From: CATOSD01 sp034422735
GTDB taxonomy: Bacteria > Chloroflexota > Dehalococcoidia > Lucifugimonadales > CATOSD01
Direction of reading: 5' to 3'
Assembly (NCBI GenBank): GCA_034422735.1
Contig: DAOUJL010000009.1
Span: 1-31,847, forward strand
Length of the DNA stretch: 31,847 nt
Shown here: in pieces, positions 22,891-29,713 of the stretch
Layout: every line of letters begins with the position of its first letter
Position numbering within the stretch: position 1 is the stretch's first letter
Position numbers and translations under genes: made by a program
Notes under the pieces: model-generated
Seen by the model: only the letters and a program-made list of their open reading frames with translations
The model's database searches: none
Told to the model about the DNA's origin: nothing

Positions 22891-24090
22891 ATGAATCAGG
22901 CCGCGCTCGAAGGTGTCCGCGTGCTGGACTTCACCCACCACGTGGCCGGGCCGTACTGCACCAAGCTCCTCGCCGACTTCGGCGCCGACGTCGTGAAGGT
23001 CGAGCGGCCCGGAGGCGGCGACCCCGCGCGCCGTATGGGGCCGTTCGTCCGCGATGAGCCGCACCAGGATATGAGCCTGCCGTTCCTGTACCTGAACACC
23101 AGCAAGCGCGGCGTCACCCTGAACCTCAAGTCCCGGATGGGCCGGGAAACAGCCCTGAGACTGGCGGCGCAGGCCGACGTTGTGGTCGAGAACTTCAGCC
23201 CCCGGGTCATGCCGTCCCTAGGCCTGGACTACGACGCGGTTCGCGAGGTCAACCCGGACGTGATCATGGTGTCCATTTCCAACTTCGGCCAGTCCGGTCC
23301 CTACCGCGACCACAAGGCAACCGAGATCGTCGAGTACGCCCTCGGCGGCATGGCCTATATTTTCGGCAGCCAGGACCGCGATCCGCTCGTCCACGCCTAC
23401 AACCAGGCGCAATTCAAGGCGGGCACCAACGCCGCGTCGGCCGCGGCCATCGCCGTCTTCCATCGCATGATGACCGGCCGCGGCGACCACGTGGACGTCT
23501 CGATCCAGGAGTCCATGACCACCGCGCTGAGAGACACCGCGTCCGTCTACACCTACCAGGGCGGCATAAAGGCCAGGGCCGCGACCTACACCGGAGAGAT
23601 GCCCAGGGGCCCCATGACGGCGGGCGATGGCTACGTGGTGCCCATCGTGTTCGGCGGCGTGGACTGGGCCGACCTGTCGGAGCTGCTGGAAGCGCCTGCG
23701 CTGGCAGACGAGCGCTTCGCCACGTCGGAGGGCCGGCGAGACAACGCCCGGGCCCTGCGCGAAGAGGTCGAGCGGGCGATAGCCCCGCACGACGCCGACG
23801 AGCTGTTCTACGCCGCGCACAAGCGGCGGGGCTACATCTTCGGCCTCGTGCAGGACCCGGCCCAGTTGGTCGACAACCCACAGTACAAGCACCGGCGCTA
23901 CTTCCAGGACGTCGATCACCCGGTCGCTGGCAGCTTCCCATATCCGGGCGCGCCTTTCGACATGAGCGGCACGCCCTGGCGCGCGAGATCGCCCGCGCCG
24001 ATACTCGGGCAGCACAACGCCGAGGTGTTCGGCGAGCTGGGCCTCTCCCAACACGACCTCGTTGCCCTCAGGGCCAGCGGGGATATCTAG
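22891..24090 (+). CDS. Class III CoA-transferase subunit with Gln in place of catalytic Asp (pair 1, first gene)
   Basis: A 399-residue CaiB/BaiF-family protein: HHVAGPYCTKLLADFGADVVKVE type start at 16-38, NTSKRGVTLNLK near 69-80, VVENFSPRVM near 98-107, NFGQSGPY near 131-138, and TGRGDHVDVSIQES. Family III enzymes move CoA between acids through an anhydride on a conserved Asp 21 residues before TGxG. Here that position is Gln174 (NQAQFKAG), so the protein by itself should not perform normal catalysis. The paralogue at 26000 has the same Gln174. The next gene, three bases downstream, keeps the Asp, suggesting a two-subunit enzyme like BbsEF or SmtAB. No strong Shine-Dalgarno is seen; the start is set by alignment to the paralogue. 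Confidence 0.9.
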   Translation: MNQAALEGVRVLDFTHHVAGPYCTKLLADFGADVVKVERPGGGDPARRMGPFVRDEPHQDMSLPFLYLNTSKRGVTLNLKSRMGRETALRLAAQADVVVENFSPRVMPSLGLDYDAVREVNPDVIMVSISNFGQSGPYRDHKATEIVEYALGGMAYIFGSQDRDPLVHAYNQAQFKAGTNAASAAAIAVFHRMMTGRGDHVDVSIQESMTTALRDTASVYTYQGGIKARAATYTGEMPRGPMTAGDGYVVPIVFGGVDWADLSELLEAPALADERFATSEGRRDNARALREEVERAIAPHDADELFYAAHKRRGYIFGLVQDPAQLVDNPQYKHRRYFQDVDHPVAGSFPYPGAPFDMSGTPWRARSPAPILGQHNAEVFGELGLSQHDLVALRASGDI

Positions 24091-24093
24091 GCC

Positions 24094-25440
24094 ATGAGTC
24101 TTCCACTGGCAGGCGTTCGCGTCGTGGAGATGGGCCAGCTCATCGCGGTGCCGCACGCCGCCAAGATGCTCGCCGACATGGGCGCGCAGGTAATCAGGGT
24201 GGAGTCGCACGCACGCCTGGAGGGATACCGCGCCTCGGCCTTCTACGACAACGACCCGGGCCGGGCCTACTGGAACCGCGGCGGCAACTTCTACGAGCAG
24301 AACCGCAACAAGCTGGGCGTCACGCTCGACCTGTCAAGACCGGGAGCCTTGGATACGCTACGCGAATTGATCGCCGCCAGCGACGTGTTCATCGAGAACT
24401 TCACCCCCAGGGTGATGCGCAACTTCAGGCTGGAGTACGACGACCTGCGCTTACTCAGGCCCGACATCGTGTTCGTGTCGTCCACCGGCTACGGCTTCAC
24501 CGGCCCGTGGTCCTCGTTCGGCGCGATTGGGCCGACGACCGAGGCGGCATCAGGACTGTGCCACTCCACGGGCTACGAGGAAGGACCGCCGGAGCTGGCC
24601 GAGATGCCGTACACCGACTACACCGCCGCCGAGCACACCGTGTTCGCGATCGTCGCAGCGTTGGCCCACCGGGCCCGCACCGGCAGGGGCCAGTTCGTGG
24701 ACGTGTCCCAGGCCCAGGCCGCTAGCGCCACCGCGCCCGAGACGCTGATGGACTACACCGCCAACGGCAGGATCACCCGTCGCATCGGCAACCGCCATCC
24801 GTACATGGCGCCGCACGGCCTCTACCCGTGCCAGGGAGTGGACGCCTGGATCGCCATAGCCGTCCCTCGCGACGAGGAGTGGGCGGCCCTGTGCGGCGTC
24901 CTCGGAGCCGACACCCTGAGCGACGACAGTCGCTTCGCTGACGCTGCTTCGCGTTGGCAGCACAGGGCCGCTCTGGACGAGGCACTGTCGGCGCTCACGC
25001 CAGAGTGGAAGCACCATGAGTTGGCCAGTCGGCTCCAGTCAGCCGGCGTGCCGGCCGGGGCCGTGCTCAACAACGCGGAGCTTCTGTTCGACCCGCATCT
25101 CACGTCCAGGCAGTTTTACGAGGTATATCAGCACCACCCGGCCGCCGACATGCCGCCGCTGCCATACTCGAGCAGGCCGTGGAAGTTCGCGGGGGCGCCC
25201 GACGCGCCACGCCGCGCGGCGCCCCTGCTCGGCGAGCACAACCGCCACGTGCTCGAGCAAGTGTTGGGCATGGCCGGCGAGGCTGTGCGCGCTATGGAGG
25301 CCAACGGCGCCATCGGCAGCGAGCCGACGCGCCCGGCTCCGACGCCCGCGGTCCCAGTGGAAGAGCAGGTGCGCCTGGGCCGCATCCTCAAGCACGACCC
25401 GCACCACAAGCAACGCGTACGCGAGCACTACGGAAAGTAG
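24094..25440 (+). CDS. Class III CoA-transferase, catalytic subunit (pair 1, second gene)
   Basis: A 448-residue CaiB/BaiF-family protein. The catalytic Asp is present as Asp175 (PYTDYTAAEH), 21 residues before TGRGQFVDVS. It carries an insertion before NRNKLGVTLDL (about 45-70) absent from the shorter partner, and the segment NRHPYMAPHGLYPCQG near 230-246, both shared with the protein at 27249. The last about 50 residues are a Pro/charged tail. It starts three bases after the preceding stop. The acid substrate is unknown; the neighbourhood (D-2-hydroxyacid dehydrogenase, cupin) does not identify it. Confidence 0.92.
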   Translation: MSLPLAGVRVVEMGQLIAVPHAAKMLADMGAQVIRVESHARLEGYRASAFYDNDPGRAYWNRGGNFYEQNRNKLGVTLDLSRPGALDTLRELIAASDVFIENFTPRVMRNFRLEYDDLRLLRPDIVFVSSTGYGFTGPWSSFGAIGPTTEAASGLCHSTGYEEGPPELAEMPYTDYTAAEHTVFAIVAALAHRARTGRGQFVDVSQAQAASATAPETLMDYTANGRITRRIGNRHPYMAPHGLYPCQGVDAWIAIAVPRDEEWAALCGVLGADTLSDDSRFADAASRWQHRAALDEALSALTPEWKHHELASRLQSAGVPAGAVLNNAELLFDPHLTSRQFYEVYQHHPAADMPPLPYSSRPWKFAGAPDAPRRAAPLLGEHNRHVLEQVLGMAGEAVRAMEANGAIGSEPTRPAPTPAVPVEEQVRLGRILKHDPHHKQRVREHYGK

Positions 25441-25463
25441 GACCACAGAAGGAGGACACAACC

Positions 25464-25829
25464 ATGAAAGTCATCAGAAACGGCTCAGGACCCACGCAGG
25501 ACCGCACCGACGCCCCGCTCTTCCTGGGGGGCCAGGTCACCGGCCAGTCCATAGTGAGCGGAGACAGCAACTGGTTCAGCTTCAACCTGGTCAGCTTCGC
25601 CGCCGGGGCCCGCAACAAGTTCCACACCCACACCAGCGACCAGATCCTGTACGTCACCAGCGGCACGGGCATCGTCGCGAACGAGTCCGAAGAGGTGGAG
25701 GTCACCGAGGGCGACACGGCTCTCATCCCGGCGGGCGAGAAGCACTGGCACGGTGCCACCGCCGACTCCGACTTCGCCCACATCTCGCTCACCGCGCCCG
25801 ATAGCGAGACAGAGATGTTCGACGACTAG
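25464..25829 (+). CDS. Small single-domain cupin
   Basis: A 121-residue cupin. Motif 1 is HTHTSDQ (His54, His56, Gln60), motif 2 is PAGEKHWHG (His94, possibly His96), the metal-binding set of the superfamily with Gln in place of the usual Glu. Such proteins are mostly small isomerases, dioxygenases or sensors; no activity can be given. The ATG has a perfect GGAGG eight bases upstream. It follows the CoA-transferase by 23 bases and is probably the last gene of that operon, because a hairpin repeat follows. Confidence 0.9.
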   Translation: MKVIRNGSGPTQDRTDAPLFLGGQVTGQSIVSGDSNWFSFNLVSFAAGARNKFHTHTSDQILYVTSGTGIVANESEEVEVTEGDTALIPAGEKHWHGATADSDFAHISLTAPDSETEMFDD

Positions 25830-25851
25830 GCGCGCCTACTGAGCGGCCAGT

Positions 25852-25892
25852 GCCTTCACCCTCGACGGGGGAAGGTTAGGATGGGGGTGAAG
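25852..25892 (+). repeat. Dispersed hairpin repeat downstream of the cupin
   Basis: Stem CCTTCACCC/GGGGGAAGG with loop TCGAC (one mismatch in the stem), tail TTAGGATGGGGGTGAAG. It separates the cupin from the second CoA-transferase pair. Confidence 0.82.
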
Positions 25893-25913
25893 CGCCCGCC
25901 ACCCGCGCCGGTG

Positions 25914-25922
25914 TGGTATTAT
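25914..25922 (+). promoter_or_regulatory. Extended -10 promoter of the second CoA-transferase pair
   Basis: TGG followed by TATTAT (25917-25922), in the context GTGTGGTATTATGG, similar to GTGTGGTACAATATG before tRNA-Trp. No good -35 is visible. It lies 77 bases before the ATG at 26000. Confidence 0.4.
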
Positions 25923-25999
25923 GGCGCCCATCCTGCGGACGCCATGCCGCATGCCGGGCGCAAGCGCCTGCTCGCGGCGCGCGTGGACTAGGTGGCGCT

Positions 26000-27226
26000 A
26001 TGCCGATACTGGCCCTGGACGGACTGCGAGTGCTGGACGCCTCCCAAGGAGTCGCCGGGCCATACTGCGCCAAGCTGCTCGCCGAGTACGGCGCGGAGGT
26101 CGTCAAAGTCGAGCCTCCCCGGACCGGCGACGAGAGCCGCCACCGCGGACCTTTCGCCCCGGACGCCCCTCGCGCCGAGGGCAGCGCCCTCTTCCTACAC
26201 CTCAACACCAACAAGAAGGGCGTTACGCTCGACCTGGACAGCGATGAGGGCCGCGACCTCTTTCTGCGACTCGCCGGCGAGAGCGAGGTGCTGATCGAGA
26301 GCGGCCCGCCCGGTCAGATGGAATCGCTGGGCCTTGGCTACGAGACGCTGCGGCGCGCGCGGCCCGACCTGGTCATGACCTCCATAACCCCCTTCGGCCA
26401 GACGGGGCCGTACAGCAGTCACCAGTACACCGAGTTGACCGTCTTCGCGTCGGGCGGCGGGATGATCCGCGAGGGGCTGCCGGACCGCGAGCCGCTCATG
26501 TATGGCGGCGAAATCGCCCAGTACTTCGCCGGCACGTCCGCGGCGGCCGCGACGATGGCCGCCTGCGTCGGCGCCGGGCTTACGGGCAAAGGCCGCTGGA
26601 TAGACCTATCCATTCAGGAGTGTTTCGCGGGCCATCCGCACCAGATAGGGCGGCGTGCGCCCTTTGCCTACAGCGGCGAGACGGACGGCCGCACCACGCC
26701 CCACGAGCCGGGCGCGGGCGCGCGCGAGACGTTCGCCGTCGGCACCTTCCGCTGCAAGGACGGCTACTTCAGCTTCCTGCCGCTGGGACCCCGGATGTGG
26801 CCCTACTTCGCAAACATGATAGAGTCGCCCGAACTGCTGGACGACCCGCGCATGGCGACGCCGCGCGAGCGCGAGCAACACCACTACGAGCTGCTGGACA
26901 GGTTCCAGGCGTGGCTGGACGCGCACACGCGCGAGGAGGTGTTCGCGGCCACGCAGCGAGTGGGCATCCCCGGCGGACCGGTGCTCGCCACCGGTGAGGT
27001 CATCGCCAACGAACACCTGGCCTCGCGGGACTACTTCCAGCGCATCGTCCATCCGCAGGCGGGCGAGCTCACCTACAGCGGCTCGCCATTCAAGCTGGAC
27101 GGCCTGACCGCGAACGAACCGCGCCCCGCGCCGACGCTGGGCCAGCACAACGACGAGATCCTGGGCGGGATGCTCGGCCTGGACGCATCCGAGATAGCGG
27201 GCCTGCGCAGCCGCGAGATAATCTAG
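26000..27226 (+). CDS. Class III CoA-transferase subunit with Gln in place of catalytic Asp (pair 2, first gene)
   Basis: A 408-residue CaiB/BaiF-family protein, paralogue of the gene at 22891: both share GVAGPYC.KLLA.YGA-type starts, LNT.K.GVTL and FGQ.GPY. The catalytic position, 21 residues before TGKGRWIDLS, is Gln174 (EIAQYFAG), the same residue number and substitution as in pair 1. The start at ATG 26000 aligns with the paralogue; an upstream extension to 25913 would run through the promoter. The catalytic-type partner follows after 22 bases. Confidence 0.9.
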   Translation: MPILALDGLRVLDASQGVAGPYCAKLLAEYGAEVVKVEPPRTGDESRHRGPFAPDAPRAEGSALFLHLNTNKKGVTLDLDSDEGRDLFLRLAGESEVLIESGPPGQMESLGLGYETLRRARPDLVMTSITPFGQTGPYSSHQYTELTVFASGGGMIREGLPDREPLMYGGEIAQYFAGTSAAAATMAACVGAGLTGKGRWIDLSIQECFAGHPHQIGRRAPFAYSGETDGRTTPHEPGAGARETFAVGTFRCKDGYFSFLPLGPRMWPYFANMIESPELLDDPRMATPREREQHHYELLDRFQAWLDAHTREEVFAATQRVGIPGGPVLATGEVIANEHLASRDYFQRIVHPQAGELTYSGSPFKLDGLTANEPRPAPTLGQHNDEILGGMLGLDASEIAGLRSREII

Positions 27227-27248
27227 CGCCAGGACGGAGGCAGGCATC

Positions 27249-28583
27249 ATGAACATCGACTCGACCGCCCCTCTGCCGCTTGCGGGCGTGCGCTCGCTGG
27301 AGCTCGCCGAGATCTGGGCCGGGCCGTTCTGTGGCGTGCTGCTGGGCGACCTGGGCGCGGAGGTCATCAAGATCGAGTCCATCCAGCGCATAGCGCGCGG
27401 CCCCGTGCGGCCCCCCCAGGGTTCGGCGGGCTATCCGGACGGCGACCCCGGCGAGCGGCCCTGGAATCGCGCCGCCAACTTCAACGGCCTCAACCGCAAT
27501 AAGCTGGACCTCACGCTCGACCTGGGCGACCCGAAGGGGGCCGACGCTTTCAAGGAGCTTGTGAGCATCAGCGACGTGGTGGTGTCCAACTACGCCTACG
27601 GCGTGATGACGGAGAAGTTCGGCCTCGATTACGAGACGCTGAGGCGCGTGAAGCCGGACCTGGTTATGCTGCTGATGCCGGGCTTCGGCAACACCGGCCC
27701 CTACAAGCGTTATCGCAGCATGGGCATGACCATCGACGCGCTGTCGGGCCACTCCTCGCAGCGCGGCTACCCCGACCTGGACCTTTCCACGCTGTCGCTG
27801 GTGCATCACCCGGACGCCGTGGGCGGCGCGACGGCGGCGTTCGCGGTGTGCGCGGCGCTTCACAGGCGCAACCGCACCGGCGAGGGCCAGTTCATCGACA
27901 TGGCGCAGGCGGAGTCGTTCATCCCCCACATGGGCGAGGCGGTGCTCGAGTACGGCATGACGGGCCGTCCGAGGGCGCGGCGCGGCAACCGTCACCCTGA
28001 TATGGCGCCGCACGGGGTGTATCCGTGCGAGGGCGAAGACAATTGGGTCGCCATCGCCGTCCGCACCGAAAGCGAGTGGCGCGCGGCGTGCGCGGCGATG
28101 GGCGCGCACGCGCTGGCGGACGACCCGCGATTCGCCATGCTCGACGCCAGGCTCGCCAACCACGACGAGCTGGACGCCATCATTGCCGGTTGGACGCGCG
28201 GTCTGGACCGCCACCGGGCCGTGGAACTGCTGCAAGAGGCCGGTGTGCCCGCCGCGGCGGTGGTGGACTGCGGCGCGGACGCCTACGACGACCCGCACTT
28301 GCAGGCGAGGGACTACTTTCAGCAGGTGACGCATCCGGAAGTGGGAACTTTCCTGCTGAGCGGCCCCATGTGGAAGCTCTCGGAGCAGGGCGAGCCGCGC
28401 CACGAGCCGGCGCCGGGGCTGGGCGAGCACAACGCCTACGTGCTGCGGGACCTGCTGGGCGTATCGGGCAGCGCCTACGCGGAACTGGAGCGCGACCTGG
28501 TCATAGGCGACACGCCGCTGGAAGGCTCCGACATGGGCGGCATCCGCCGCGTCCGCCGCGAGGCGGCGCTCAGAGGCGGGTAG
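27249..28583 (+). CDS. Class III CoA-transferase, catalytic subunit (pair 2, second gene)
   Basis: A 444-residue CaiB/BaiF-family protein, paralogue of the gene at 24094. The catalytic Asp is Asp189 (HHPDAVGG), 21 residues before TGEGQFIDMA. It shares with its paralogue the insertion before NRNKLDLTLDL and the segment NRHPDMAPHGVYPCEG. GGAGG lies eight bases before the ATG. The last residues are an Arg-rich tail (RRVRREAALRGG). No further gene follows on this strand; a hairpin repeat begins about 70 bases downstream. Confidence 0.92.
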   Translation: MNIDSTAPLPLAGVRSLELAEIWAGPFCGVLLGDLGAEVIKIESIQRIARGPVRPPQGSAGYPDGDPGERPWNRAANFNGLNRNKLDLTLDLGDPKGADAFKELVSISDVVVSNYAYGVMTEKFGLDYETLRRVKPDLVMLLMPGFGNTGPYKRYRSMGMTIDALSGHSSQRGYPDLDLSTLSLVHHPDAVGGATAAFAVCAALHRRNRTGEGQFIDMAQAESFIPHMGEAVLEYGMTGRPRARRGNRHPDMAPHGVYPCEGEDNWVAIAVRTESEWRAACAAMGAHALADDPRFAMLDARLANHDELDAIIAGWTRGLDRHRAVELLQEAGVPAAAVVDCGADAYDDPHLQARDYFQQVTHPEVGTFLLSGPMWKLSEQGEPRHEPAPGLGEHNAYVLRDLLGVSGSAYAELERDLVIGDTPLEGSDMGGIRRVRREAALRGG

Positions 28584-28650
28584 GGGGCCGTCCGCCGGAG
28601 GCTAATCCTCTGTTCGGATGGCAAGCCGATTGAATTGTTAAAGGCGCGCG

Positions 28651-28700
28651 GGTGAGCGTCACCCTCACCCCAGCCCTCTCCCGTCGAGGGAGAGGGGGCA
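28651..28700 (-). repeat. Dispersed hairpin repeat, second subfamily, inverted
   Basis: Stem CCCTCTCCC/GGGAGAGGG with loop GTCGA, and tail (minus strand) CTGGGGTGAGGGTGACGC. Same subfamily as the copy before ubiX, but in the opposite orientation. Confidence 0.85.
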
Positions 28701-29083
28701 GGCGGTAGTGGCGGCGCGGCAGGGCCGGGACTGGCTCGCGCGGTGGCCACGAGGACAGACCGCGCAGCACCTCTCGACCTGCTGCCGCGTGATTGGGCCA
28801 GGGACGCCGTCGGCAAGGTGATGCGGAACCGGGACCGGAACTCCGCGCCGGCCTAACGGCGTGCGCGGTACGGGTCCCGGACGGCTTTTCGCTTCGGCCA
28901 TCCGTCCGGAGCAGGACGGAATGGACGGGCTACCAAGCGGAGTAGCATCCGGGCAGTGGCAGTGGCCAAACTGCCGGGTGGGACAAACAAGCTAGAAAAT
29001 AGTGTCCCGTTTCGTTTCTTTTGTTTTATCTCCTCGGATTTTGGTTTGTCGGCTGTCGGTTCGCGAGTGGCCGGCCGTTTGTG
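28701..29083. other. Unassigned intergenic stretch
   Basis: I see no convincing gene. The left part is GC-rich; base composition drops sharply after about 28975, marking the edge of the A/T-richer segment that continues to the window end. A short hairpin CCGTCC/GGACGG lies at about 28908-28919. If promoter C at 29093-29121 is active, its transcript would run through this stretch on the minus strand. Confidence 0.45.
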
Positions 29084-29362
29084 ATGAAGAGGATGTTAGC
29101 ACGGATGTGCGAGGGTGTCAATGGCCCGCATGACATCAAAATTATGGTTACCCAAGAACTGGAGGTAACCGTGAATCAAAAGAGCGTTCGAAAGTACCTG
29201 GAGCGGCAGATGGGGAGGTACCTGAAGTCCGGCAGGATCGAGAACAGTGATGACTGGCCGGACGGTCTCAAACGGCGTATTCACTCGCAGGGTTGGCGAC
29301 GATACCGTGATGATGTCGCGGTACCGATGCTCACCGCGGAATCAGCCACTCGTGTAACGTAG
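29084..29362 (+). CDS. Doubtful small ORF
   Basis: A 92-codon frame starting MKRMLARMCEG, with a part (VNQKSVRKYLERQMGRYLKSG) that could be helical. I recognise no family. No Shine-Dalgarno is seen, and the 5' end overlaps promoter C on the other strand. An inverted repeat GGTTACC/GGTAACC lies inside at 29145-29169. It may be a gene fragment or chance. Confidence 0.18.
   Translation: MKRMLARMCEGVNGPHDIKIMVTQELEVTVNQKSVRKYLERQMGRYLKSGRIENSDDWPDGLKRRIHSQGWRRYRDDVAVPMLTAESATRVT
29093..29121 (-). promoter_or_regulatory. Promoter C with GCACATCCGTGC core
   Basis: On the minus strand TTGACA (29121-29116), a 17-base spacer and TAACAT (29098-29093). The spacer ends CGCACATCCGTGC, as in elements A and B. 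With element B it also shares GGCCATTGACACC upstream. Transcription would run toward 28700, where no gene is evident. Confidence 0.6.
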
Positions 29363-29654
29363 GGGGCGTTTGTGGCACTGCCATATGGCTCCTTCTACGG
29401 CGCCGAAGATCACCCGTATTGCCGAAACGTGAAGATACGACTCCTTGTACACGAGGAAAACGGCGTCTGTGGCGTGGTTTCGCGTTCTGGGGCACTTTTG
29501 TTGGGGCGTGAGCGAAGTGCCACTGGTTCAAGTCTCCTTGCCTGACGACCGCGGGATGCTCACAGCAAAGGAAGACCACACCCAGGTAAAGGCCGTCGGG
29601 CACATCATTCACCCGGAGCAGTTGGCCTCTCCATGCGACCTCAGGCATTTGCAC
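29331..29654 (-). pseudogene. Decayed CoiA-like fragment
   Basis: The first about 48 residues (VAWRGQLLRVNDVPDGL through CCEHPAVVRQGD and QWHFAHA) resemble the N-terminus of CoiA-like proteins, where a zinc-binding CxxC..VVxxxG..HFAH segment precedes a nuclease domain. The first Cys of the pair is missing, and after HFAHA the sequence turns into Arg/Pro-rich residues unlike the family, with no nuclease domain in any frame before the window's non-coding part. It begins (GTG 29654 or ATG 29648) about 60 bases after the stop of the DUF262 gene on the same strand. I read it as a truncated remnant; similarity is by eye only. Confidence 0.4.
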
Positions 29655-29713
29655 GGGCTCGTGCTCACTGAGTGTGGGTCACCATACGGTACACCGCAAG
29701 CAAACGGAAGCCA

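Noticed and set aside
4450..28700. Hairpin repeats as CRISPR units or simple terminators
   Set aside because: They are scattered singly, in both orientations, without spacers, and no T-run follows the stems.
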